From NCBI RefSeq assembly GCF_041381155.1, contig NC_091134.1, positions 40,631,338 through 40,695,337 of the forward strand: a stretch of 64,000 nucleotides of DNA, given 5' to 3'. This document shows positions 10,664 to 23,284 of the stretch, in pieces. A model generated the notes under the pieces. It was not told where the DNA came from. It did no database searches and saw only the letters and a list, made by a program, of their open reading frames with translations. Both the position numbers and the translations under genes were made by a program. Origin of the DNA: Argopecten irradians (taxonomy: Eukaryota > Mollusca > Bivalvia > Pectinida > Pectinidae). How positions within the stretch are numbered: position 1 is the first letter of the stretch; each line of letters starts with the position of its first letter.

Positions 10664-12709
10664 GACACCCGCAATGTGAAATTGCAGTCATAAACCCGTA
10701 CGCAATTTAAATACTGTAGGTTTAGATATCAGCTAAAGCTCGGAGGTGTTTTTGTGAACAAAGATTGGCTGCGTTTACATAGTATACTCTTTAAATAACG
10801 AATACATTAGACCACAAGCGGGAAAGTACGGTTAATACTACAGAAGTATAGGGCTGTAAAAGAAATATATATAGATAATGGTTGTTGAGGGTAAAATGGG
10901 GCATAACACGTTACACATTCTTGTGTTTATGAATTGTTTCAATTTGAGTTTGTCAGAGCACGGTCGAGCAGCAGACAGCATATAATTTGTATAGAACATA
11001 AAAACTCGAGGAACATAAAAAACTAACGTTTTATTATCTTACACATTAACCAGGACAATTTACGAAGACAGACGATTGTTTACCGTGGAAATGATTTCCT
11101 GGATAGACATATCTCTTGAAATTGCAATATGCGGTATTAAGACGACATTATACAATGACGGGTAAATAGGCTGAATGATACAATATATATTACATCATAC
11201 CTAGCTTATGAGCTACCTTTTGGGGTAGGTCATAAAATGTAAGGTTAGTCAGGGATTTCCCGATTTAGAGGGGAGCTACAGAACCCGCCGGTAAAAGTTA
11301 ACTATTCAATCAGGTGTCATGAACTCCATAGCACCCATTTACAGTTTTATTTGTGAATAAGGAAACCTCGACTTGAATACTTGCTATTCTTTATACATTG
11401 ATATTTAACTTTAGACCTTGTTATTCTAGATATGGATGGCTATCTTTTCTGAAAGTAATTTACATAGTTGTATCAGAAACATGTATTAGAGAGATTGGCA
11501 ACTCCGCCATTTTTACTATCAGCAGATGTACCTCTGTATGTGTTTATGGATTTTATGGATATATACTCTTTAAAAGTTAAATACAGCAGAATAAATTTGA
11601 TATGTTAGAAAAGTTCAGTAATTTTTAGATGGTTTGAGTACGATTTTAGAAAAAAAATATTTGAATTTATTTGCTCATAAAAGAAAATGCACTTCCGGTT
11701 TTGAATGTCTAATTTTCGAAAAACCAGGTAAAATTGGTCATTTTCGAGCTTTCAAAAATCAAATTATATCATATTAATCGGGACAATAGGTCACGTCAAA
11801 ATATGATATTATATCTAATTTTATATTGATGCAGAAATGTCATATTTAAAAGAATACAATTAAAAGTAGTTAGCCAAGGTTAAAATGCCAATAAACCGGA
11901 GGTCTCGCTACCTGTCAGCAAAGACAAAGACGGAGTTTCCAATCTCTTATGGATATGTTTCTGGCTGTATGTATCAGCTTATCATGGGATATTACCGTAG
12001 TATTTTATCGTCAGTTGTTTTATCATAATTGTTTATTTGTATCTCACTCAGAGTTCACCTTCTGGGCTATCTCTATGTCTGCCTGCATATTCATAGCATT
12101 TTTGTGAATATTATTAATAGATTATGTTATAAATCAAGGGTTCTTATAAAAGTAGCTGGGATAGAACAATTAAAATACATATGCTTTCAATAGCGGAACA
12201 GATAGTCAGAACAATTGGACTCGTAATAGACAACGACAACCATAATTTTTTTCTCCGCTTTTTATGATAAACACCTGTTCCACATCATAATGTTGCCTCT
12301 GTCAGGAAGTCTCTTGGTTGATTTCACTGGTTGAAGTATGTCAAAAAGGGATTCTACCAATCATGCATCAACGTGGAATTGGAGCGATTGGTTACCCACG
12401 GTCAACATAAGATATTTTACTTCTGTCCCAGTTAGAACGACACATAGTATGCGCTATACTATTATACTATACATAGAACAAATAATACGTCCTACGTGCT
12501 CACAAAGACATGCGCGAATTTATTCCAATTAATCGCGAAAAAAACTCAAAATACGCTTTGACTGCATTTCGACCTTACTTTTGAGAAATAACTATTTATT
12601 CATATGTGATTTCTTTCGTTCATAATCGTCATTTCCTTAGCATCACTAATGGGTCATGTATAATGATAATACAGTTATAACTGTTAAGTGTCTTAAGCAT
12701 AGCTGATAG
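10664..12709. other. Intergenic region between the two NB-ARC-TPR genes
   Basis: No exon with splice support was found on either strand. This stretch lies upstream of paralogue A and should contain its promoter; I see no motif I could call. Short open frames (11398-11580, 12338-12532) look like chance. Confidence 0.4.
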
Positions 12710-12724
12710 GCGATTGTCGAGTAG

Positions 12725-12885
12725 GTTTGATGTCCTTACATATTATTACAAGCCATCCTCCTCTGGGTCGTGGTTTCGAAATCAATGTAAGGCAGTTACC
12801 GATAGATACTACTGACGGTTGTATTTTGTTTTCTTGAATCAGGTTCATCCTTAAAAACCTGGATATTAATAGGACGTCAAACAAA
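12725..12885 (+). mobile_element. Degenerate tRNA-derived SINE fragment
   Basis: It shares several ordered blocks with the intact SINE at 58111-58340. These are a CCTCCTCTGGGTCG block followed by a box-B-like TTTCGAAATC, then a GGCAGTTACC block, and near the end TTAATAGGACGTCAAAC. Divergence is high, so it is an old copy. Confidence 0.6.
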
Positions 12886-13217
12886 GCAAACATAGGCATC
12901 AATGTTGTCTTATGTGTGGATGGAACAGCTGCTTAGAGTATCTTAAACATGAATGTATGGGTTTTATATAAGAACGGAAGAGCGTATATGTATCCTAAGT
13001 ATTAATGAATGTTATATGAAGTCGGATAAGCTGTCTTGTTCATTCTTCATTTAAGGGGTATTATGTAAGCACACGACGCCTTTATCTTTCTATCTATGTC
13101 ACATGTCTGTCGATAACATATTTAACCTAGGTTAGTTAAAATCTTATATCAAGACGGCAACAACGCGTCTCGCATAGCCTTTGCGTTGTGCATGATTCTA
13201 TTGCTATGTGGGAGTAT

Positions 13218-16200
13218 TCACCCAGTCTCGATATCATAACCAGTACTGTCCATGATGCTCTTCCTTGTGGCTTGGTATCTCGACCTAAATCTGTTTACCA
13301 AGTCTGTCCGGTTGTTCTGTTGGTGTAAGGAAATGAGTCGTTTATATTCCTTTACAGCTTCATGTCGAATTTCCTTCACGCGCTCAAGACGATGAATCTT
13401 CACCAAAAGTTCCATGTAACTTAGGTAACAATACAACGAGAGTTGGTAGCCAGGTATTGAGGCCTGGAGTACTGGCGTTATATCTATGGATCTCTCCCAT
13501 AAAGGAACAGACTCTTGGTATCGTCCCTGCATAACATACGAGCCTGCTAGAAGTTCCAACATTTCCATAACATTTACATTTCTTGGGGTCTCAACATCCC
13601 TAATTTCCAGAACCTGATTGAAATATGGAATAGCCCTATCGTAATTTCGAAGCCGATGGTTCATCCTCCCAAGATTTTCTAAAGTAGCTAGGCGACCAAT
13701 TCCGTGTACGCCTGGTGTTCTTTCCAGTACCAGTTCCGCCTGGTAAAGCATCTCCATGGCCGCCTTGTTGTCACCGTGGACTGATTTCTGAAGGGCGACG
13801 TTGTTGAGAGAAGCCACCATCGCCTGAACACCTTCCTTGATTTCAGTCCTGATCTCAAGAGCTTCTGTAAAGTATTCCAATGCCGCGTCGTAGTCTTGGC
13901 CGGTTTGTTTTAATGAACCAAGACTGTTATAACATTTTGAAGTTATTCTGTTGTACTTTGTTCCGAATTTCCTTATACTTCTGCCAAGAACTTCCCGCAA
14001 GCAACGCTCTCCTTCGTCACGGAGTTCTGAAAACAAAAATATATGATGTAAGGATTTCTATGGCTCCATTTGTAACAATATGATGCTAGAGAACCTTAAC
14101 GGAGTAGAAGTATATGGTGTTAGGAGGTATGAAATGTATGGTCAGTGTTTATAAAAAAAAACCCATAACGATTGTAAAATTGAGCAAAAAGTGATTGATT
14201 TTCTCAGACTGAATTTCAGCTTATTTCATTCCAAGCATTTATACGCAGAACAGTGTCACCTGGAACCAAACCTGAACATAACATGAGCAGTTTATGCTGT
14301 TAGAGGATTTGTCCTAGTGAGGGAAGAATAAGATATTTACAGTTATCCTTCATATACCAGAGTATACAACGATCACATGTTTCCTCCTTCTTGACGCATA
14401 TAGCATACATGTATAGGTAATATAAGCAGATGACTTGTTAACTCTTTGTGAGTGCTGTTGGATGAGTTGTCATTATTTTTTGTAGTAAACCGTAGCGGAG
14501 TAGCACAGTGAATTAAGAACCACATTATTTACTATAAAGAGAGTGATGTACATTTACCACAATATACCAAAATACAATGTACACACACTCATGGATGCAT
14601 GCTTCAGAAAGGAGAGACCGTCTTGGAAAGAGCACGGCCGAGGATAGTGTCAACATGAAACACGCAGCTAGTCAACCAGTCTAGTTATTTTTGAGGCATA
14701 ACTGAAGTGAAATTATTATATATGTTTTACCTGCTAATGCATATACCCTTCCAATGTTTATAAGGGTGTTCAGTATAGGTTCCTCGTCATAAAGTCCGAG
14801 CTGATCAGCGATGTTCATCGAAGTTTGTAGGGCTCTAACAAATACAAACAATAGAATATACTTCTATTAGAATATATTATTCTAATATTTATATGTTTCT
14901 TAAGCTGTGATTCGAATAGTAGACCAATAATGAACCTGACAAGTCTACTAATTTATTATAACACAGAAATATGATTTTTTTTCTATGTTCAAATCTCATT
15001 TCATCGTTAATGCTATTCTAGTTTGCGACACCAGAAAATGTCATAATTTATTAGATTTTGATTAAACATGTTTATAGAATGACATCATTACTACTACTAT
15101 AGTCATGTGGTCAACATACTCTAATGCCTCAGCTTTTCGTGATTGTTGATTGAGGTTTTCTCCCAGGTCCGAGTAAATTGTGACGTGCGTCGGACACCAT
15201 TTGTCGTTACCAAGAAGAGCCAAACTCGTTCTGTAATTATTCTCCGCCTCTGTGAACTTTGCCTATTTCAAAATATGTAATGAAATTATTACCGAGAACA
15301 CCGGTGTGATATAACTTCTTCAATATCTTAAAAACAAAAGATGCCTGATTTGTAGTCAATATGATAATTTGTTACGATGTACATGTATGTATATTTGATA
15401 ATTCTTCTATCGTGAACTAATTAATTGTTTAAGCAATATACCCTTTCAACTGTTAGCATTTTCCCGTATCCTCCCCGAAGTATAGCTTCGTCCTCAGGTC
15501 TTCCAAACTGTGGTGTTACCTCCAAACATTTGCGGTAAAACGAGACGCTCTCATCTGTAACACAGTAAGTAGTGTCATACCTTTTTTGTTTGTTTATTAT
15601 TTTTAACTTCATAAAAAGTTGGAAATACATTACATTAAATTTTAGAGCAATCGTTTTAATATGAGTATGTTTTATTACAAAATAATATCGACAAAAAAAA
15701 AAAACAAATTCACCTCCCATATAGTTGTGTAGCAGTTGTGAGGATGAAGCTACAAGGTCCACAAACACGTGATACGTGTCGCCAGTACTATATTCTACGT
15801 CAATGAGAAGCTTCTGCAGATTTGGAAACTCGTGACTGAGTTGTTCTAACGCTTGTGTGTATTCTGTTGTGTCGAGTTTGGAGCTGATGTCCTTTAGGAC
15901 GTTACCAAATACTCGGCAATATCGATCTCTCACCTCTGAAAAATAAAAAATAAACAAATAAAAGTAATCCGATAAGAGGAAAAATTCAATATGTATATAA
16001 TCGTCAAATAAATCGTTATAATTGCTATTTACTTGTCGTTATAATTAAACTTACGAATAAATCTATTATTGATGAAACCAGAAAATAAGGTTAGAAGTTC
16101 TGAAAAGTAATACGATTTTTCATCGTGGACATATATCATAACATATATTGCTCCTTTTCGTTCACTATTCTTCTAGAAATCCACTTAGAATATTTTCAAA

Positions 16201-18990
16201 AATATTCTTTATTCTAAAAGATATTAGGTTTTAAAAATCCTGTCACCAGTTTAAAGCTTCCTAGTTAATTTAATCAGCCTACTTATTGCAAGAGAAATGA
16301 TAAAAAAAAGAAAACAAAGATAAAGGAAAAACAATATTCATGTATACTTCTCTTGTCACATATGATATTAGATATCCGAAGACAGTCCCGCAGAATGCCG
16401 TGTATGTTGTATCGCCCTGCTGATTGGTCAAAACTAAGGATATGATGATTGTGTAAGTAGTCCATTGTGCGATTCATGTCTTGTCGTCGGAGATTCAAAG
16501 GCTGCTCTGGATTTTCTTCCTCGGTTATGCTACCTAAGAATATATGCAGTCAGTATATCAATGCATATAATAATTCGGTGTTCTAAATCGAACGGCTTAT
16601 TATTTGAAAATCTCGTTCTTACAATGCAGGAATAGCAATGGTAGTATTCTTATTCAATATATTTGTTTCTACGAACAGTTTACTTGTGAATATCAACATT
16701 TTCTCACAATGTCATCATAAAATCCTTAATAAATTCCGTTTCATTTCATAGGGCTACAATAACCACTGTGTTATATTTCTTACACATCATTCCACGAGCT
16801 TGCTCCAGCTGGAATGACGCTGGTATGTACTCTAATGATGCGAGTCGTTGTTGGAACAAGACTGACAACTGACGGAACAACTGGGTGTAGATGAAACCTG
16901 GAAATATATCCGTTTGTTCTTCTAAGAAACAAAGTTTGCTTAATGTTACAGACTTTGAATTATTACGTTTTACTCTAATGTTCTTTTTATAATGTTCGGG
17001 TTGGATATATATCTCTTCAAATATGATAATACTATTACAATTTGATGAAAATGAACCTTTGAATCAAAATAATATTGTCAGTTTTCAGTATGTAATTTTT
17101 AATATGCAGACATAATATCGTGTTAACGCACCACAACAAAATTTAAATTGTCATGATTGCATGGATCAAAGTACAAATGTAGAATGATCTATTTTTTCAG
17201 TTTCTGTCAGTAATAATATTACCAACAAACTATCGGCGAAGTACTTCGTGCCATAATACGGTTATTATTACCAATGCTGAACACCGCATTGAATGTTCGA
17301 AGCTCAGGACTAATGCAGCTTAGGTATAGAGCTATTAATAGACATATTCTTAGATAATATTGTTTAAGTGATTGCATTTACCGATGTGCATGCCAAATGA
17401 CATTTAAAATAATTCGGTTCATTTTTATTTAAACATACGTCATTGCCAAATATGCATTGAGATAGTGCACAAATTGTAAAACCTATATAATGCCTGTTCC
17501 TAACCAATGTGTGATATCATATTTACAATGCACTGAATGGGGTAATATTATCATGTATTAAAAGTATTGTTTTGTAAATAATAACCAAAATTTGATATTT
17601 AAAAGCAGTCTGATCAAAAGTAAACTATACCAATAAGTCAAGTTTAATAAAAACAAATATCTACTCATAGATAAGCGAGTTAACATCACACACAATACAT
17701 TTCTTGTTCGTTACGTATAAATATCAGAAAGTAGTCTATAGATTATGAACAATGTGTTGTGTATACTAGCATTCTCATATGTACAGGTCTTTGTTATCTA
17801 AAAAGACTTCGTCAATATGTTTGAACTCTTTGTTTTTGTTTTAAGAAAGACCATTGAATTGTCACTCGAGTGTCAGATTACAGAGCAGGTACATTGTTTT
17901 CTATTTAGCCCATGAATGTATGAATAACATCTGCATTGAATCTTAACAAAGCTGATTTCTTTCAATGCAGTGAAATAATAGTTATGTTGTTTTTTTTACT
18001 TTAAATCTGTATCATCAGTCTTACGTACCAGGTTTCTCGTCCACTGGGAAGAATTCGTCACTGAGATATTCTATTCTGGACGCAGTTAACAACATTATCA
18101 ATTCATCAGCTGTATACTCGGCTAATTGAGTACCTGATAGTAACAAAATACATGTGATTTCTCATAAACTGTTTATCAATAATTGGACTTGTTCTCAAAT
18201 TTCTACACCTTTTTCTATACAATTGAATTCAACAAAGTTTAAATCCCCAATGTTAACAATTTACAAGGCAAAGGCTGTTGTGGCATTTGTTGTGTTTTTT
18301 GTATAATAAGATTTACATGTACAACTCAGAAGTTATAAAGTTCAAAACAATAAAATTTATGTTCATACCTATCATTTGCAGAGCGAGCGGGAGTCCTTCA
18401 CATAAAGTTGCCATTTTTCGTAGATTTGTTGAATTTTCTTCCGGTGCCATTTGATGCAGAAAGAGAAGAGATTCGTCATCACTAAGCGGTGAAAGTTCAC
18501 GAAAAAATCCCAGATGTCTTTCAGATTCTGGTATCGAAACACATGATGTTAGAATAACATACAGATATTCTGACGTCATAAGAAGTTTCTGGATGAAATT
18601 GATGAAATTCAAATATTTGTCACTCTTAATGACGTTCTCACAGTTATCAATGATCATGACCATATGATTGTTTAGGGTTCGAATAAAGTCAGTGATAAAA
18701 GCTGCTGCCTGACTCATATTTCCACTCATTTCATCGTACATTTGTAGTTCGCTCAGAATTTGTCTGTACAGCTGAAACATTGGCTTGGTCTTTGGAAGCC
18801 GTCGTATCACCATTTTTGATGAATTGATCGTCCCCTCCTGGAACCGTCTTCTAAGTTCCAATGCCGTCCGGCTCTTTCCAACAGATTTCAAACCAAATAT
18901 CCCCATGAATCTGTGATGATTCCATGCTTCTTGAAACTCTGACAGCAATTCCTCTCTTCCTACAAACGGATGTAAAGATAAATCCGACAT
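13218..18990 (-). CDS. NB-ARC-TPR STAND NTPase, paralogue B (intact)
   Basis: Nine minus-strand exons: 18990-18369, 18133-18029, 16897-16784, 16533-16348, 15935-15714, 15554-15442, 15262-15120, 14834-14731, 14026-13218. They sum to 2,418 nt, i.e. 805 residues, with consistent phases throughout. Residues 10-13 are VGRE; Walker A FGLKSVGKS is at 32-40; Walker B IIDNCE at 113-118; VILTSC near 145-150; and GLPLA at 199-203, which together identify an NB-ARC-type ATP switch. YNIHGILRD (322-330) resembles the MHD site that closes such switches. The C-terminal half is TPR (ALEYFTEALEIR, AIPYFNQVLEIRD, YQESVPLWERSID), a protein-binding superhelix. In this family nucleotide exchange drives oligomerisation; an innate-immune or scaffold role here is inference. 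No signal peptide or membrane segment is seen, so it is probably cytosolic. Met at 18990 matches the homologous site in copy A; the frame is open further up to a Met at 19044. Confidence 0.88.
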
Positions 18991-19675
18991 GACACAAGTT
19001 ATGGATTCGCAATCATGAACCCATAAATGTGTGATGCACTTCATGCATTGTAGATTTAGATATCAATTTCAATTTATACAATACTGCTATATCATGTATT
19101 CACGGAAGGAAGCCATTATAGCATATTGTAATTTCCTTGGCCATTGAAGATCCCTTCACACGCAGAGTTTAGCGTATGTAATCATGCGTTAAGGCATTCG
19201 GTTAGCTGTACCTAAATATAACCATATATTGAATTGTATAGTCGTTTGTAATAAACACCTGCTTGTCTAACGTCACAATAACCCAAAAACAATGTAAACG
19301 GTGTTTTAAATGTTAAAAACCCCATCCAATTACTTATATGCCTTAATATGAACCGATGTGAAGATTTGCTATGAAGAACATTTCAAATCAGCTTGAGTTG
19401 TACTTTCGATATTTAAATGAATCTATCAATTATAAAAAGGATGCACAATACATTTGAATCATACCTACTACTTTATATGCTAAAATGACAGTTTCAGGTT
19501 ACACAGTCATTGGTTTTATCGACAAACCCATTCCATTCCCGTCTATATTGTATGCTTATTTTTTCCTTTGTATTAAATTGCAGCAATAGCAATTTAAATC
19601 ACAGGATACCATATTTATTTTCATGGTCAATGCTTGTGATGTAGTTTTGCATTTTATTTTATTTCTTTCATTATA
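18991..19675. other. Upstream region of paralogue B
   Basis: Candidate promoter region. The first roughly 60 bases upstream still align with those upstream of paralogue A, then similarity fades. No TATA box or other site can be called with confidence. Confidence 0.35.
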
Positions 19676-19677
19676 TT

Positions 19678-19832
19678 ACCACAAGCTCTCCACATCTAGG
19701 TGGCGAGCTCGAATCCCGTATGGGTCAGTGGTTTTTCTCCGGGTGCTCCGGCTTTCCTTCACCAACACACCTAACATGTCCTTACATGACCCTGGATGTT
19801 AATATGACGTTAAACTAATAAAATCCTAACCA
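19678..19832 (+). mobile_element. 5'-truncated SINE copy
   Basis: It matches the intact SINE at 58111-58340 from the box B region onward: CGAGCTCGAATCCC, then the CTCCGGGTGCTCCGGCTTTCC block, then a block ending GATGTTAATATGACGTTAAAC and a short A-rich tail. The 5' tRNA-like box A part is missing or unrecognisable. Confidence 0.8.
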
Positions 19833-20117
19833 TCTTTCATTATCCAATTATAGTGTTATCCTATTGACATACAATCAAAGCACCGATGAGGAAACCCTAT
19901 CACATTACTCCGATTACCGGTCGTTCCAATCTAAAAATGCACAAAAGCAGAAACAGCATTGGTAAATGTTTATCTCGGCCATGGTGACCCCAAATCCTTT
20001 TTTGAAACCTCGAGGAGTTTTTGTTTTGCGTCATGTAAACAGCTGGCATTCAAGGACATTCTATGTTTTGTGGTGGAGTAAGATCGGAATATGTGAAGAA
20101 AAAAACACAAACCTATA

Positions 20118-20225
20118 GTCGGTATCCGACAACTGTCCCGTGTATGTTTGAGCTCGTAGTTCTGAGGTGGAGGGCTAGTGGTAATGTGTCTGACCTATCC
20201 ATCTACCGCAGCTCCAACGGTATGA
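20118..20225 (-). mobile_element. Diverged SINE fragment, reverse orientation
   Basis: Read on the minus strand, it carries the 5' half of the same SINE: a degenerate A-box end, then the block around CCCTCCACCTC and a box-B-like segment. On the plus strand this shows as GAGGTGGAGGG...GTGGTAATGTGTC. Confidence 0.55.
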
Positions 20226-22858
20226 ACGCTTAAACGAAAGGCCAAAATGGGTACACTAGGTAGACTAAAGCAAATATGAGGGAGGAGGAGACTCCATCTT
20301 TAGTTGCCATTGAACATATGACATTCTGAAATGTTCAATTTGAAGTGATGTACCAGACATAATGTATCAGCTAATGTAAACAACGACAACAACATGTGGA
20401 GTTCACAGATTTTGGATATTTCGATCCTACTTCTTTTTCCGTGATAATTTAAAATAAAATGCTATGATGACACACTAAGTATATCCATAACTAATGAATA
20501 TATATGTAGATGTAGATTCACGCCTTTAATACAATTGTCCTTGGTCTTATGTTTAAAGTGCTTACGTCTGGCAAAAATTAGTTAGTTGATATTTTACATG
20601 AGTTGTATCCCTTTAGCTTTTCTATTAATCTTTCTACTATTATAACAAAGCAATTTTTTTTGCAACTGTAAATATTATTATATTATTTGTGTTGACATTC
20701 ATTCGTTCGTAATTTTAATCACCATGTTAGTCCTGGTCATTTATTCATTTATTTTGATTATATATTTCAGTGTCTGTGTACTTATCGGACTCCGATATCC
20801 GCAATCCCGGTTTCTCGGAGTTGTTTGACTGTTCTTCATACATCGATTTAGCTTAACAATAAAACACATCTCTCTCGTAAGATGTCTATACAATTGTCAT
20901 GCATGCTGTTTTGAAGTTGCTAAAACGTATTAGTAATATCAACACCCTGATGATTGTTAATAGCATACTATCAAACAATTATTACTCTTTGTCGACGTAA
21001 ATTTCCACTAAACTTTTCTTCCAGTCTTAATAATATCAAACATTATCATACATTGAATTCTGCTAACTTTGTTGTAGTTTAGATCTCATCAATTATAAAT
21101 ACGTTTGGTATTAAAATATCTCTGTATCTTGTTCATATTTTGTTCCATTCGTTTGATTAGTCTTCACCTAAGAAGTAGTTCTATTTTCAACTAATGTAAT
21201 AACATTATAGCAAATGCGTTATCAACAACGGTTAAATCCAAACAAAATTTTGTGTGGGGAATGAAGAAAAGCTACAAGAAGAAAACATTTGAAGATTTGG
21301 AAGAGAAGTCACTTTCTTAATCCTCCATGATATACGCTATAGACATATAAAGTTAAGTTAAAACATAAGACTAGAACCGCCTGACATATTTTCCAGATCA
21401 GTTCAGCATGTCTAACTTTTCAAAGTCTATTCCCATCGTCTCCACCGCAACTATAGCCCATACACTTGATATTTTCTATTATTGTCTGTGAATTGAAATT
21501 CCGGTATATCATAACTTGTCTAAATTCCTATTGCCCGTCTGCAAATCTCTAACATACTACTGGTTAGTGTTAATGAAATACAAGAGGAATTCTACTTTAT
21601 TAGAGCGCCAAATGCTTTACTACGAACTCTGATTGTCTTGAAAACAACTGAAAGAAACAGTCTATCAGTAGACGAATAACCGAAGTGAATCCTTGAAAAA
21701 CCTGTATTGCAACAGTAGATTAACTTAAAATTCAACTCAACGTTGCAGCAATATGAAAACAAGCGACATGCTTATGCAAAATATTTTATCTTTCGAAAAA
21801 AAAACATGCTTTAGCTTTCCAAATCACTACTCAAACATTGCATATTCTAATTAAAGATTCAGATTGTCTTGTTGGAACCATTAAACAATTTGCTTGAAAG
21901 AAGCAAACCACAGAAAGCTTATACATCTTTTCAGAGTTGCGCGCCCGCGCGCGTTTGCTCAAATTTAATCCTTATTTCGATATGATGTAACTAAAAGAGG
22001 CGTTTTTGTTAGAGCATACATTTAACACTGGTATCTAATGTCACGTGAAGACATGACACACCAAAGGTCTTTTCATTACGATTTGTTAAAACTTCAATTT
22101 TTAGTTCGAAACCGAAATAGTCAGTTGCATTCGAAAACAACACGCACAAATGACAAATTATGGTATTTAAGGTGTTAAATGGACGACCGACAAAAGTAAT
22201 AGGTTTTTTGTATAGGGTTTTACCGCTGATCAATAAAATTAATCCCTTCCAATATCCGTACGGTAGAGACCTGCCTGTAGCTCACAGGACACCTTCGATC
22301 TGTGCTACTCTCCCGCAGAGCGCATGCGTAAAAGTGTAAGCGTGCTTGCCAACGAAAAATCGGATTATCGCGTAACCTACTGTGATAAAACACATACCCG
22401 TATATACTTGTTATTCTCAACGTCAGATCTTTACGGTGAGAAAATTCCTTATGATAATATAGGCAGGAACCGTGAATATCTACCTGGTGTATAATCAGGC
22501 ATGCATTGATTTACCTGTGTATGTGAGAGGGAAAAGATGCCGATGGATATATTCAATCAGCTGTTACACTGGAATTACGTAGATACACAGAAGGCAAGAA
22601 TCATGACATAAACTTGTCAAAGTATAGTTTATCTTGTGTCAGTACTTAACGGGGGACGATGGTGTCAGGCCAAAATAGATGTAGTGGGAATCGACCGGTG
22701 ACTTTCTGTGAAACAATATTAAGGACATCTTGTATTTGTGAGAGTCTTAACGATCGTTATACATGATTATCACAAATCAACTTTCAGTGAATTTTAGGTA
22801 AGGCGTGGATTATACAACGTCACAAGGACCATTTTTCAGATAGTCTTTAAGTAACCAT
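20226..22858. other. Intergenic region before the EF-hand gene
   Basis: No coding exon is supported. A short G+C-rich patch of alternating purine-pyrimidine (GCGCGCCCGCGCGCG, about 21938-21952) stands out of the AT-rich background. The last few hundred bases are the presumed promoter and 5' UTR of the first EF-hand transcript. No core promoter element could be called. Confidence 0.35.
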
Positions 22859-23284
22859 ATGACCCTAGACAAAATGTCGGAAATGGAATTAATGCGACCT
22901 TCACCCGTAGACACGGGTGTCACCTATGACAAAAAAGACATACGGGCGGCCCTGGCTGCCCATAATGCTCAGAAAAAGAAGATGGGCTTCGGTCAGCAGG
23001 CGCCTCTTAAAGGCAGTCCACGGATGGCGAGCTACAGACGACGAGCTGTCAAGGGACTGTCTCCCATGTCCATGAACAGTGATAGTCCCAGTTTTACTAC
23101 TGGATCGTCCCAAACAATGTATGGGGCTAGTATTACTCCTCTTAAAAGTGTAATTAGTGAGAGTCCTTATACATCTATCAGTCAGCAGATTCTACCAACG
23201 AAAGACTTGCCAATGATCAGCAAATCTGCTCCACTTATTCAGGATGTAACGCCAAGTTGGAAAGGATCTTCTACGAATCCCAAG
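22859..23284 (+). CDS. First coding exon, variant 1, of the EF-hand gene
   Basis: 142 codons starting MTLDKMSEMELMRPSP and ending at AAG|GTAAGA, phase 0. A second in-frame Met lies at 22874 in good context (aaaATGt). The encoded segment is basic and serine-rich (GSPRMASYRRRAVKGLSP), with no recognised domain. It is followed by a 12.8-kb intron to the exon at 36121. Confidence 0.75.

Noticed and set aside
22901-23113. Minus-strand frame opposite the first EF-hand exon
   Set aside because: Shadow of the plus-strand coding exon, which has a proper donor and fits a 22-exon model.
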